The notes beneath the pieces are model-generated. The model saw only the letters and a list, made by a program, of their open reading frames with translations. It was not told where the DNA came from and searched no databases. Positions 7,905-17,901 of a stretch of 64,000 nt of DNA are shown here, in pieces. The position numbers and the translations under genes were made by a program. How positions within the stretch are numbered: position 1 is the stretch's first letter; every line of letters starts with the position of its first letter. The stretch lies in the NCBI RefSeq assembly GCF_001423965.1, contig NZ_LMPV01000012.1, positions 101,143 through 165,142 on the forward strand. The letters run 5' to 3'. This DNA is from Exiguobacterium sp. Leaf196 (lineage in GTDB: Bacteria; Bacillota; Bacilli; Exiguobacteriales; Exiguobacteriaceae).

Positions 7905-8726
7905 GTGACATATTCAATCGTTGGTTATTGCGAGAAAGAACAAGCGTGGGGTGTTGCTGTCCAATCGAAATTTTTAGCTGTTGGGAGTGCTGTTCCGTTT
8001 GCGAAAGCGGGAGTAGGTGCTGTAGCGACACAATCATTTGCAAATACGACGTATGGTCCTGAAGGGTTGCAGATGATCGAACAAGGCGCTTCAGCGGATG
8101 AAGTGCTTCGTCGATTAACGGAAGCGGATGAAGGGCGAGCAGATCGTCAAGTCGGAATCATCGATGCGCAGGGCAAAAGCGCGACTTTTACGGGAGAGAG
8201 ATGTAACGACTGGGCAGGCGGAATTGCGGGGAAACATTTTGCGGCGCAAGGGAATATTCTTGTAGATGGCAATACGGTCAAAGAGATGGCACGTGTCTTT
8301 GAATCGACGCAAGGGCCACTCGCAGAACGGTTGTTGCGTGCGTTGGCTGCGGGGCAAGCAGCAGGCGGGGACTCACGTGGGATGCAATCAGCAGCACTGC
8401 TCGTCGTCAAGGAAGGTGGCGGATACGGTGGATTCAACGATCGCTATATTGATCTACGTGTTGATGATCACCCGAATCCAATTGAAGAACTCGAACGCAT
8501 CTATCAATTGCACACACTTTACCTACAACCGAGTAAGCCGGAAGAAATCAAGCCCATCGATGATGCGTTAGAGTCGGAGTTGATGGATAAATTATTGACA
8601 CTTGGCTACCGCGGTGATTTCGAAGAAGCGCTCCGGACATATCTGCATACGGAAAACTTTGAGATGCGCGAACAAGCGGATCGTGCGATTGATACACGTG
8701 TCCTTGCGTATATTCGATCCCAATGA
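7905..8726 (+). CDS. DUF1028 family protein (Ntn-hydrolase-like)
   Basis: A 273-residue DUF1028 protein. The N terminus TYSIVGYCEKEQAWGVAVQS followed by AVGSAVPFAKAGVGAVATQS is the hallmark; family members have an Ntn-hydrolase-like fold with a Thr/Ser near the start, and Thr2 here would be the nucleophile if Met is removed (inference). Residues ~195-273 form a helical extension. GTG at 7905 is chosen because AAGGGGG lies 7 nt upstream; an in-frame GTG at 7884 has no site. Functional evidence for the family is sparse; it probably follows the YfcC permease in one pathway. Confidence 0.82.
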   Translation: MTYSIVGYCEKEQAWGVAVQSKFLAVGSAVPFAKAGVGAVATQSFANTTYGPEGLQMIEQGASADEVLRRLTEADEGRADRQVGIIDAQGKSATFTGERCNDWAGGIAGKHFAAQGNILVDGNTVKEMARVFESTQGPLAERLLRALAAGQAAGGDSRGMQSAALLVVKEGGGYGGFNDRYIDLRVDDHPNPIEELERIYQLHTLYLQPSKPEEIKPIDDALESELMDKLLTLGYRGDFEEALRTYLHTENFEMREQADRAIDTRVLAYIRSQ

Positions 8727-8764
8727 AAACGACAGGATGGACCACGGTCCATCCTGTCGTTTTG
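8726..8764. terminator. Bidirectional terminator between convergent genes
   Basis: AAAACGACAGGATGGACC and its reverse complement are separated by two bases, giving an 18-bp stem with A- and T-tails on both sides. Confidence 0.9.
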
Positions 8765-8765
8765 T

Positions 8766-10403
8766 TCATGCTTGCGTCGACTGAGCACGAATCGGTACTT
8801 TAAATCCGGTCGCGATGAACCGTTCCATTTCCGGTTCCGATTTAGCATTCAAGCCAACTGTCCCCTCTCCTTTTAGTGCCACATTCGTTAACTTAACGCG
8901 ATTGATGTCAGGACCGATCGTAATCCCGTGTTTGGCAGAATCCTCGATCCGGATATCCCGAAGGCATACATCCTCAGCTCCGTTTTCTCCACCAAAGATT
9001 TGGATATCCGTTTTCGCGTGGCGAAATCCACTCATTTTTAACTGACTGATCGTAACGTTGCGTGCCTTATATTGAATTCCGATCATTGGCTGTTCTTGGT
9101 AGTCATAATACGGATCTCCTAGCACCGTGAAATCATGAATAACGACATTACGATAAGCGGAAACGACGAGTGCGCGTGGTTTTGAATTCGCATATAGCGC
9201 CGTATATTGAGGAGTCTGAGCAATCAAGCGTGTTGCGATGATATTGTAAGCCGTCTGAGACGTTGGATCACTTGCTTGATGATGCCCGATATGGCGGAAA
9301 TTAAAGGCACGGTGGTCATCAATTGATAAATGACCAACGATTTTAACGGTTGAGGCAGCAGAAGAGGTCGCATGCGCCTTGATTTCAAGTCCACCGAAGC
9401 AACGACTTGATGCGTTATTGAATAACCAGATATCGCGTGACCCATCATCGATTTCAATCCCGTTCGAATTGGAAAAACCTTCTGCATGGGCACGTCCACT
9501 TGGGTCATGCATAAAGCAGTTCGAGATGAAGAGATGGTCACTATGATGCGTCGTGATCCCGTCGTCTCCGAACCCGTAACCGGTCAATCCATCGAACCAG
9601 ATGAATGAACTACTTAAGTTCGCTCGAGCACCGTCCCCGTTGTAATTGTAATACGGTGTCGAGATATCAAAACAATGGAGTCCTGGATTGACAGCTTCGA
9701 CATCAAAGACCCAACCATAGGTGACGTGTGCGTATGTGAGACAACTGGAGTGATTGCCCCATGTGCTACTTTTCTTTGCGTCACCGATTCGTTTGATGTT
9801 CCAATCAAGCGTCATTTTCTCAACAAGCAGGTGATGATTGCCAAGGAGATAATTTTGGTTCGTCACAAGACGTCGTCCTTTAGGTGCGTCATCGTGCATC
9901 TTTATAATCGTTTTCCCTTTGCCAGCTCCCGTTAAAATCGTATAACTAGGCAAACGAATTCCTCGAACGATGTACGTACCGGCTGGGACATGGACTTGTC
10001 GATGTCCATCACCGAGCGCTTCGATGAACGCTTGTGTATCATCTGTCTGTCCATCACCGACCGCACCATAGGAAGTGATATCAACGATTTCGACTTCACT
10101 GATCAAACGTTCGAACTCATGATTGAGCCGCCCGAACCAACTCGGTCGAATCTCATCGTGTGGCGTTACGAAAGCTGGTGTCAGCGGTAGGATATGTTTA
10201 TCACGGTTTGTCAAAAATAACGGTGAGATCATCGAACGAAGTGTTCGACTGAGGCTAGGATCACGTCGTGGTGCAATAAATGTACTATCGTGTAGTAGTT
10301 GTTCTGCTTGTCGAACAGCCTGTTCGTTGCTTGATGTTTCAACGTATTCTTGAATCAGCGCCGCATTTTGATACGGATCATGCGTGTGATCGAGTTTCAA
10401 CAT
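8766..10403 (-). CDS. Right-handed beta-helix protein, pectate-lyase superfamily
   Basis: A 545-residue protein. Residues ~112-135 have DITSYGAVGDGQTDDTQAF, the entry motif of the pectate lyase 3/GH28-like beta-helix superfamily. After it come many short asparagine-rich coils with alternating hydrophobics, such as SDHLFISNCFMHDPSG and GSRDIWLFNNASSRCFGG. There is no signal peptide or transmembrane segment, although most relatives act outside the cell. The first ~110 residues are helical and polar. Similar folds occur in phage tailspikes, sugar epimerases and polysaccharide lyases; no catalytic residues could be assigned. Start has GAGAGGAG upstream. Confidence 0.75.
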   Translation of the reverse strand: MLKLDHTHDPYQNAALIQEYVETSSNEQAVRQAEQLLHDSTFIAPRRDPSLSRTLRSMISPLFLTNRDKHILPLTPAFVTPHDEIRPSWFGRLNHEFERLISEVEIVDITSYGAVGDGQTDDTQAFIEALGDGHRQVHVPAGTYIVRGIRLPSYTILTGAGKGKTIIKMHDDAPKGRRLVTNQNYLLGNHHLLVEKMTLDWNIKRIGDAKKSSTWGNHSSCLTYAHVTYGWVFDVEAVNPGLHCFDISTPYYNYNGDGARANLSSSFIWFDGLTGYGFGDDGITTHHSDHLFISNCFMHDPSGRAHAEGFSNSNGIEIDDGSRDIWLFNNASSRCFGGLEIKAHATSSAASTVKIVGHLSIDDHRAFNFRHIGHHQASDPTSQTAYNIIATRLIAQTPQYTALYANSKPRALVVSAYRNVVIHDFTVLGDPYYDYQEQPMIGIQYKARNVTISQLKMSGFRHAKTDIQIFGGENGAEDVCLRDIRIEDSAKHGITIGPDINRVKLTNVALKGEGTVGLNAKSEPEMERFIATGFKVPIRAQSTQA

Positions 10404-10544
10404 GAAATAGTTCTCCTCTCTGAATAGGTCTGTCTACCTTTTCCCCTCTAATTGAACAATCATTCCTTGTTTCATAACATCCATAAAAATACACTAAAAC
10501 TATACAGTTGGATTATAATGGATTTATAAAAAGGAGGGCTTTTG

Positions 10545-11312
10545 ATGTCACTTCGCAAACGACTCGTAATTGGTATCGGATTGATTTTGCTGATCGTAGG
10601 GATCGCTAAGCCACTGACGGAAGCGGCTTTTCAAGCATTGAAGCCACAAGCGATAAAGATGTCAGGAGTCGAAACGAACGGATCGTGTAAACCGAACTGC
10701 AAGAACAACGGCAAGCTGTTAAACATTCCATTTCTTTCGTGGTTGCCTAAAAAGCAGACGAAGAATGACGAAGATTTACGTGTTTGGGACACGAATGAAA
10801 AGCCCAAAAAGCAGAAAGACCTCAAACCGAAAAAGAATAAGCTCATCGTTGTAGGGGTTGAAAATGCTAAGCGAGGTATGAATGAAAAAGGGGAATCGTC
10901 CTCATCGATGTTACTGATGAGTCTGATTGTTCTACCTCTATTCATCATAAGCTATATCGTTTGGCGGAAACGTCGAAAGACCAAGAAACAGGATGAGGAC
11001 TCGATCAGAACTGACACCCCGTTACAGTCCTTAGACAACGACTTTGTTATAAAAGAGAACTCGATCGAGCTGCCAGATGCCTGGATTCGTAAACAACTCA
11101 TCCAGTTCAATCACATACTCCCGACCCGCTTACGGCGACACGATACAGAAACACTTCAGGAATGGTGCCTGCGTATCGGATTCCAACCGTCACATGTCCT
11201 AATAAAAGCCTATCTCTTAGAACGCTATACAGACCGAGCTACTACGATATCGGAGATGGACAAGCAAACGATTCAGGGGGAATTTGGAGCCTTCGTCCAT
11301 CAGTTTGATTGA
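10545..11312 (+). CDS. Membrane protein with two transmembrane segments, function unknown
   Basis: A 255-residue protein not recognised with certainty. Hydrophobic segments lie at residues ~7-25 and ~125-145, the second followed by RKRRKTKKQ, so residues ~26-124 are probably outside. That lysine-rich exterior segment has a Cys pair in NGSCKPNCKNNG. The C-terminal ~110 residues are cytosolic and contain RLRRHDTETLQEWCLRIGF, reminiscent of the DUF4129 tail found in transglutaminase-like membrane proteins. ATG at 10545 follows AAGGAGG; a TATAAT at 10514-10519 may be its -10. It is followed after 49 bp by the gene at 11362. Confidence 0.7.
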   Translation: MSLRKRLVIGIGLILLIVGIAKPLTEAAFQALKPQAIKMSGVETNGSCKPNCKNNGKLLNIPFLSWLPKKQTKNDEDLRVWDTNEKPKKQKDLKPKKNKLIVVGVENAKRGMNEKGESSSSMLLMSLIVLPLFIISYIVWRKRRKTKKQDEDSIRTDTPLQSLDNDFVIKENSIELPDAWIRKQLIQFNHILPTRLRRHDTETLQEWCLRIGFQPSHVLIKAYLLERYTDRATTISEMDKQTIQGEFGAFVHQFD

Positions 11313-11361
11313 AACCTTTTGAAAGGAATGACGTAAATGGAATAGGAAAGGGGAGTTGATG

Positions 11362-11868
11362 ATGTACCTAGCAGATGCCGTGAAATTAAAGAGTATTCTG
11401 AGGAAACAGCTTGATCAGCTGATTGAAGAAATGGAGCGCGTAGCGTTCATTGATTTAGAAAAGGGAGAAGCACTCCCCGCACAACAAGGCCGGAGCTTAA
11501 CCGACGTCGAAGCCGCCATGGACATCGTACGTCATGATATGCGAGTCTTGGATCGTCTCGTCTATGCGGCGAATCTAGAAACTGTCATCGTGACGGACGA
11601 AGGAGAAATGCCGCTCGTCGAAGCAATCGAGTGGGCGACCCAATTGCGGGCAAAGGCACAAAATTATCAGATGCTCGCAAGTCGATCAAAACGCGAGTTC
11701 CAATACGGATTTGAAGGGACGACGATCATTCGTCATGCCTTATTCGATCCAGATGCCTATCGCTTAAAAGCGGAGGAAGTGGAACGGCAAGCACACAAAG
11801 TATCGAATGCGATCAATGCCGCGAACTATCAAACGACAATTGACTTTGATGGTGGACGTTATATGTAA
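11362..11868 (+). CDS. DIP1984-like protein of unknown function
   Basis: A 168-residue mostly helical protein: MYLADAVKLKSILRKQLDQL at the start, then a conserved-looking LDRLVYAANLETVI and C-terminal NAINAANYQTTIDFDGG. This pattern resembles the DIP1984 (septicolysin-like) family of small soluble proteins. No catalytic motif is visible. Start at 11362 is chosen among TTG-ATG-ATG because GGGGAG at 11350-11355 gives a 6-nt spacer. It probably shares a transcript with the membrane protein upstream and ends one base before a strong hairpin. Confidence 0.68.
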   Translation: MYLADAVKLKSILRKQLDQLIEEMERVAFIDLEKGEALPAQQGRSLTDVEAAMDIVRHDMRVLDRLVYAANLETVIVTDEGEMPLVEAIEWATQLRAKAQNYQMLASRSKREFQYGFEGTTIIRHALFDPDAYRLKAEEVERQAHKVSNAINAANYQTTIDFDGGRYM

Positions 11869-12067
11869 CTCCTTGACGTGGTGAGACTCCACGTCAAGGA
11901 GAGGGGACGGACCTCAATTTTCCTCTGTGGAGAAGAGATGGCGATGGCAAACCGATGACCATGAACCATTGACAGGCTGACCTGTTACCTTTGACCACCT
12001 ATGGAACGCTGATGTTTTTTTCCGTCCCCGCTCCCTGTCGTTTCTTTGAGAAACGACAGGGATTTTT
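11869..12067 (+). ncRNA. Structured untranslated region ending in a terminator (candidate leader RNA)
   Basis: No gene fits here. A perfect 13-bp hairpin (11869-11881 with 11889-11901, loop TGAGACT) is not followed by T's. GGGGACGGA (11903-11911) is complementary to TCCGTCCCC (12021-12029), which would enclose a ~110-nt internal domain. A terminator follows: CCCTGTCGTTTC (12033-12044) with GAAACGACAGGG (12050-12061), then ATTTTT. The layout hairpin, closed domain, terminator, then the yhdH-like gene 57 bp later, looks like a cis-regulatory RNA, but no known riboswitch class was recognised. It could also simply be the 3' end of the upstream operon or a small RNA. Confidence 0.4.
12033..12067 (+). 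terminator. Intrinsic terminator upstream of the yhdH-like gene
   Basis: Perfect 12-bp stem CCCTGTCGTTTC/GAAACGACAGGG with loop TTTGA followed by ATTTTT. Because it precedes a gene by 56 bp, it may be regulated. Confidence 0.85.
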
Positions 12068-12123
12068 AGTGTGTCGATGGAAACAACAGGGTATAGAGAA
12101 GCACAAGAGAAAGGAGAGACATC

Positions 12124-13107
12124 ATGAAACACACTTTTTCAGCATTCGTCGTACGAGAGGTGGATGGGAACTATGAAGGGAAGGTTGAGGCGAAACAAGT
12201 CGATGATTTACCGGAAGGAGACGTCTTAATTCGTGTCACGCATTCCTGTGTCAATTATAAGGATGCCTTATCGATGTCGGGTAATCGAGGGGTGACGAAA
12301 TCCTATCCGCACACACCAGGCGTTGACGCAGCAGGATATATCGAACAAACGACAGATGCACGGTTTCAAAGCGGTCAAGCGGTCGTCGTCAATGGCTTTG
12401 ATTTTGGAATGAATACCTCTGGCGGATTTCAAGAATACATACGCGTACCAGCCGATTGGGTGACGCCACTTCCAGAATCCATTCGCCCATTAGAAGCGAT
12501 GCGACATGGAACGGCAGGATTGACAGCAGCGCAATCAGTCGATGAACTATCACGAATTGTCTCAAAGGAGACAGGACCCATCCTTGTGACTGGAGCGACA
12601 GGAGGTGTCGGTACGATTGCGATCGCCTTACTGATTCGATTAGGCTATACAGTACACGCCGTAACCGGGAAACGAGTAGAACAAGAACGATTACTTAAAA
12701 AAGGTGTGGCGGAGGTATTAGACCGCACTACGTTCTTAGAAGAAACAGACCGTCCATTAAAAAAAGGAACGTATGCAGGTGTCATTGATACGGTAGGGGG
12801 TCCATTGCTCGCATCCGTCATTCGCTTCGTACAGTATGGTGGTGTCGTGACGACGTGTGGTAACGTCGGTGGGGCAGAGATGACGCTGACAGTCTATCCC
12901 TTCATCCTGCGTGGCATTCGTTTGATCGGAATCGATGCGGTACAAACACCAATTGCATATCGAGAGATCTTATGGCAACGGCTGGCGGATGAGTGGCGTG
13001 TCGATCTTGAACCAGAAGTCGACGTCAAAACACTGAACGACTTACCTAAAATCGCAGAAGCTCTGCTGACTTCTCGTCATCGTGGTCGAACTGTCATCGA
13101 AATTTAA
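12124..13107 (+). CDS. YhdH/YhfP-type zinc-free medium-chain reductase (acrylyl-CoA reductase/quinone oxidoreductase family)
   Basis: A 327-residue medium-chain dehydrogenase. SCVNYKDALSMSGNRGV and PGVDAAGYIEQT fit the YhdH/AcuI group, ILVTGATGGVGTIAIALLIR (residues ~157-176) is the NADPH-binding Rossmann turn, and the zinc ligands of alcohol dehydrogenases are absent. Relatives reduce acryloyl-CoA or quinones with NADPH. ATG at 12124 has AAAGGAGAG upstream. It is preceded by a terminator and structured leader and looks monocistronic. Which substrate is used cannot be told from sequence. Confidence 0.87.
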   Translation: MKHTFSAFVVREVDGNYEGKVEAKQVDDLPEGDVLIRVTHSCVNYKDALSMSGNRGVTKSYPHTPGVDAAGYIEQTTDARFQSGQAVVVNGFDFGMNTSGGFQEYIRVPADWVTPLPESIRPLEAMRHGTAGLTAAQSVDELSRIVSKETGPILVTGATGGVGTIAIALLIRLGYTVHAVTGKRVEQERLLKKGVAEVLDRTTFLEETDRPLKKGTYAGVIDTVGGPLLASVIRFVQYGGVVTTCGNVGGAEMTLTVYPFILRGIRLIGIDAVQTPIAYREILWQRLADEWRVDLEPEVDVKTLNDLPKIAEALLTSRHRGRTVIEI

Positions 13108-13127
13108 ATATTTCGAGTAAACATTGG

Positions 13128-13136
13128 TGGTATAGT
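13128..13136 (+). promoter_or_regulatory. Extended -10 promoter for the SH3 protein gene
   Basis: TGGTATAGT matches TGnTATAAT at one mismatch and lies 38 bp before the ATG at 13175. No clear -35. Confidence 0.4.
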
Positions 13137-13174
13137 GGGGAAAAACTGTGTCGACTTTTCAGGAGGAACCATAC

Positions 13175-14035
13175 ATGAGTGAACACCAACAAGAACGACA
13201 GTCTCGACAAGAACGACGGAAACAGAAACGTAATCGCCGAGGGATTGCGTTTGGCGGTATTTTAGCAACGCTATTCATCGTAGGTGGCTGGTTGTATATG
13301 TTGACGAATAACGATGCCTCTCAAGCAACATCGACGCTTGAGAAGCCGAAAACGACGGATCAAGCAACGAAAAACGAAAAGTCGAAGAAAGAGGCAGCCT
13401 CGACAAAGGATCCAAAAGAAGCGAAAAAAGAGAAGAAGAAATCAAAGAAAAAGGCGGCAGAGTATGCGCAAGCAGCTTGGGTGACACGTCCGTTCGCGAA
13501 CGTCTATCGCGATGCAAGTCGAAGTAGTGTCATCTATAAAGCAGATTTAGGTGATGTCTATGAGGTATTGGATGCAAAAGACGGAATGGTCCACTTGAAA
13601 CTAAACGATAGTATCGAAGGGTATTTGCCTGAGACCGATGTCCGATTAGAAGCACCAAAAGGAACATCAGATAAAGCAGTCCTTACGGCACTCTCGCAAG
13701 CAGTTGCCAACCAACCGATTGATAAGCCGGAGCAGTATCTCGGAAAACCAATTGCTGAGTTCGAAGCAAAATATGGTGCTGTTGGTAATACGCAACAGGA
13801 CGCGGTCAATACGTATTACTTCTCAAACGCCGGATACCTGCTCGTCGTCTCGGACGGAATCATTGAAGCGATCGACTGGACGAATGCCTCAACGAACGCC
13901 TTGTCAACGCTCGGTGAACCTGTCGTCGATACGAGCTATGGGACATGGTACGAGGGAGAATCTTTACAATTGAAAGTATTCCCGGACAACGGAAAGATGC
14001 GCTTACGTCTTGCCCGTGATCCTGGACAAGACTAA
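13175..14035 (+). CDS. Membrane-anchored protein with SH3-like domain
   Basis: A 286-residue protein. A basic N terminus (QERRKQKRNRRG) precedes one membrane segment at residues ~22-41, giving an N-in topology. Next comes a Lys/Ala-rich linker to residue ~100, then an SH3-like module (NVYRDASRSSVIYKADLGDV to YLPETDV) and a C-terminal DUF4309-like segment (YLGKPIAEFEAKYGAVGN onward). SH3b modules bind cell wall, so a role at the envelope is likely but unproven. ATG at 13175 follows AGGAGG. Confidence 0.72.
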   Translation: MSEHQQERQSRQERRKQKRNRRGIAFGGILATLFIVGGWLYMLTNNDASQATSTLEKPKTTDQATKNEKSKKEAASTKDPKEAKKEKKKSKKKAAEYAQAAWVTRPFANVYRDASRSSVIYKADLGDVYEVLDAKDGMVHLKLNDSIEGYLPETDVRLEAPKGTSDKAVLTALSQAVANQPIDKPEQYLGKPIAEFEAKYGAVGNTQQDAVNTYYFSNAGYLLVVSDGIIEAIDWTNASTNALSTLGEPVVDTSYGTWYEGESLQLKVFPDNGKMRLRLARDPGQD

Positions 14036-14038
14036 TGG

Positions 14039-14076
14039 AAAGACGGATTTGCTCCACGCGAATCCGTCTTTTTTGC
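14039..14076 (+). terminator. Terminator after the SH3 protein gene
   Basis: AAGACGGATT pairs with AATCCGTCTT and is followed by TTTTG. Confidence 0.85.
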
Positions 14077-14080
14077 GCAT

Positions 14081-14110
14081 AAAAAACCTCCCGAGTCCGA
14101 CACTCGGAAG
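14081..14110 (-). terminator. Terminator for the neutral protease gene
   Basis: On the minus strand CCTTCCGAGT pairs with ACTCGGGAGG around GTCGG and is followed by TTTTTT. Confidence 0.8.
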
Positions 14111-14142
14111 GAAATATGAAAATCCTTTGGGAGGAGATTTTC

Positions 14143-15711
<1,569 letters not shown>

Positions 15712-15760
15712 CTATGCCAAAGAATTAAGAAAGCGAGAATAAGTCATTCGAATTAAATCG

Positions 15761-15775
15761 AATTTTCTGAATATA
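15761..15775. promoter_or_regulatory. CodY-box candidate upstream of the neutral protease
   Basis: AATTTTCTGAATATA matches the CodY consensus AATTTTCWGAAAATT at 13 of 15 positions. It adjoins an inverted repeat ATTCGA-N6-TCGAAT at 15746-15763. CodY represses secreted proteases in Bacillus when branched-chain amino acids and GTP are plentiful. Confidence 0.45.
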
Positions 15776-15823
15776 GTCCGTAGTACCTGTACTGAATTAT
15801 TAAGTATGAAAGATATTTCAACG

Positions 15824-15853
15824 CAAAAAAAGAACCATTCAAGCGAATGGTTC
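15824..15853 (-). terminator. Terminator of the HD-GYP/GyrI-like operon
   Basis: On the minus strand GAACCATTC-gctt-GAATGGTTC is followed by TTTTTTT. The stem overlaps the stop of the upstream gene. Confidence 0.85.
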
Positions 15854-16283
15854 AACGAATCCGTTGGTAGAGATGGTGGACATCGTCCCGAGTCTCATCA
15901 ATCTTAAAGTCATTAGGATCAAGTTCAATCCCTTGCTTAGAGGCAAAACGTTGAATTTTTTCGAAGGACTTCCAAATTTCGATATCAGGTCCTTCATGTT
16001 TCCAAAAAACATAACGTGCAGCAGGAATACGGTGACCTTTCATTCCTTTTGGAATACCGTCGAGTGACGAGACCGGATACCCGACACATTGCGAGTATTT
16101 GGTTCCGTTTCGTTCAAGTGAGATATCGAGCGGATAGCTATCTGGTTTTGCAGGAATCTCATGTGAGCGTCTTGAAAATTCACGCCAGAGTTCCGGCATC
16201 AACGTATGCAATTCGTTTTCTTCACATGTCAGTCCAAGACCAACAAAATAAAATTCATGACGTTCCACGATTTTAGGATGCAT
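15852..16283 (-). CDS. GyrI-like/effector-binding domain protein
   Basis: A 143-residue protein with the AraC-type effector-binding (GyrI-like) fold: KIVERHEFYFVGLGLTCEEN at the start, a central SQCVGYPVS and IPAARYVFWKHEG near residue 90. Such stand-alone domains bind small hydrophobic ligands, and some inhibit gyrase or act in ligand sensing. No DNA-binding domain is attached. Start at 16283 follows AAAGGAG. It lies 19 bp after the HD-GYP gene and shares its terminator, so they are co-expressed. Confidence 0.8.
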   Translation of the reverse strand: MHPKIVERHEFYFVGLGLTCEENELHTLMPELWREFSRRSHEIPAKPDSYPLDISLERNGTKYSQCVGYPVSSLDGIPKGMKGHRIPAARYVFWKHEGPDIEIWKSFEKIQRFASKQGIELDPNDFKIDETRDDVHHLYQRIR

Positions 16284-16302
16284 GAGAAACTCCTTTCCAT
16301 AC

Positions 16303-17790
16303 TTACGACACGTCTTCAATCGGCGAACGTTTCAAGTCTAGAAAAAGACGCGTAAAAGTGGCGTCCCATTGTGTACCCATGCCCTCTTCTAAGATGGATA
16401 AAGCTTTTTCCACTGGCATTCCCTTACGATAAGGACGGTCAGATGTCATCGCATCGTAGGCATCAGCAATCGCCATGATCCGACCGAAGAGTGGAATGTC
16501 CTCTCCTGCGAGACCTTCCGGATACCCCTTTCCGTCATAGCGTTCGTGATGATACTTTACCCCAGGAAGAATCGGATATAACGTCTTTGGAAGCTGAACT
16601 TGCGATAGAATATGCACACCGATGACCGGGTGTTGCTGAATGATCTGAAATTCTTCGTCAGTCAGGCGACCTTCTTTTAATAACACATCGTCACGAATGC
16701 CGATTTTTCCGATATCGTGCAACAAAGCTGATTTGCGCAATAACTCGATTTGTTCGTAAGGTAGGTTGGCAGCCGTAGCGATTTCCACTGAATAAGCAGC
16801 GACACGAAGCGAGTGTCCTGCCGTATAAGGATCCCGGGCATCAAGTGTTGCGGCAAATAACGTAAATAGACTGTCCAGCAATTGCTCATTTTGTTCATCG
16901 CGTTTTTTGATTCCTTCCATCATCAGGTTAAAACCAGAGACGAGGTGCGAGAATTCATCAGAATACGGATTCGGTAACGAGACGAGACGATTGTTTTCGA
17001 CATCTTGAATGCCTTGTTGAAGAATCGCAATCGGTTTTCGAATGTTCTCATAAAGAAGAAGACTACAAAACGTCGCGACGGACAAGATGACGATTAAAAT
17101 AAGCGTCGACCAGCTCCAATAAGAGCGGAGGCTTTCATTTTCCGTTAACTGAACGGCTGAGGCGAGCACGAACAGCATGATCGGAAAAACACCGATAATC
17201 AATGTGCTGATCAGCATTTTTTGCTTTAACGTGACGACCGTCGTTTTTCTTGGAACATCAAAGCCATGTTCGAAGGCATACTTCTCTAACGTGAGGAGCA
17301 TATGCTCCGTAACGCGGTAGGTTAGAAAAAATTCAATCAGACCGTGTAAAATCGCGACGAGAACAGCACCAAAACAGGCGAGACCAATCAAGTAGTACGG
17401 CATCTTTAACCACTCTTGAGAGATTGCGAGTGCTGTCAGGAGTGATGCGGGAACTGAGAGACCTAAGAAGTGTGGTCCCATGATGCGTTGAACAGTCAGA
17501 ACCGGAAAGTGATGGGTCGTTTGATAAGCCTCTTGGAAAGAGGCGAGTGAAGGAATCTCGTTTTGGAAGAAGCGTCGTAAGGCACCGATGTGCCGAGAAT
17601 AAATCATATATTCTAGTAAGAACATCAGACTGACAGATAAACCCATGATACCCATTAAAATCAACTGTTCATTCCTCGTGAAGGTAAGGGTCTCAAAAAT
17701 AAACAGACACCCGACGCCGAACACCGCGATGAATGAACCGAGCAGATAGTTTCTTAGTAAGTGGCGTTCAAAACGTTGTAAAGCGCTCAT
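16303..17790 (-). CDS. Membrane HD-GYP phosphodiesterase with HAMP domain
   Basis: A 495-residue protein. Several hydrophobic segments fill residues ~15-165 and 190-250, followed by a HAMP linker (ENIRKPIAILQQGIQDVENN). The C-terminal HD-GYP domain is complete: TAGHSLRVAAYS, LLHDIGKIGIRDDVL, YHHERYDGKGYPEGL and DAYDAMTSDRPYR. HD-GYP enzymes hydrolyse cyclic di-GMP or related dinucleotides, so it likely lowers a second messenger in response to a membrane signal. ATG at 17790 follows AAAGGGGAGG. It lies between two secreted protease genes, whose output it might influence (inference). Confidence 0.9.
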   Translation of the reverse strand: MSALQRFERHLLRNYLLGSFIAVFGVGCLFIFETLTFTRNEQLILMGIMGLSVSLMFLLEYMIYSRHIGALRRFFQNEIPSLASFQEAYQTTHHFPVLTVQRIMGPHFLGLSVPASLLTALAISQEWLKMPYYLIGLACFGAVLVAILHGLIEFFLTYRVTEHMLLTLEKYAFEHGFDVPRKTTVVTLKQKMLISTLIIGVFPIMLFVLASAVQLTENESLRSYWSWSTLILIVILSVATFCSLLLYENIRKPIAILQQGIQDVENNRLVSLPNPYSDEFSHLVSGFNLMMEGIKKRDEQNEQLLDSLFTLFAATLDARDPYTAGHSLRVAAYSVEIATAANLPYEQIELLRKSALLHDIGKIGIRDDVLLKEGRLTDEEFQIIQQHPVIGVHILSQVQLPKTLYPILPGVKYHHERYDGKGYPEGLAGEDIPLFGRIMAIADAYDAMTSDRPYRKGMPVEKALSILEEGMGTQWDATFTRLFLDLKRSPIEDVS

Positions 17791-17829
17791 TGTATCCTCC
17801 CCTTTAGTGAATTAGAGTGCTTTCAGCGT

Positions 17830-17847
17830 ACCGTTTTCTAAAACGGT
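17830..17847. promoter_or_regulatory. Palindrome upstream of the HD-GYP gene
   Basis: ACCGTTTT-CT-AAAACGGT is an 8+8 inverted repeat 40 bp upstream of the HD-GYP start, in the divergent promoter region shared with the InhA-type protease. Candidate operator; binder unknown. Confidence 0.4.
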
Positions 17848-17879
17848 GGAAGGATGTTTTTTTGAAAAAAAGGTGAAAG

Positions 17880-17901
17880 AATCTTTTGAAAATCTTTTGA
17901 A
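17880..17901. repeat. Tandem 11-bp repeat in the InhA promoter region
   Basis: AATCTTTTGAA occurs twice in direct tandem. Each copy also resembles a degenerate, overlapping CodY box (12 of 15 for the first). It lies ~145 bp upstream of the protease start. Confidence 0.5.

Noticed and set aside
11869..12067. T-box, SAM, lysine, TPP, FMN or cobalamin riboswitch in the structured region
   Set aside because: None of the conserved words of those classes (for example GGGTGG-ACCGCG of T-boxes) is present, so only a generic structured RNA is reported.
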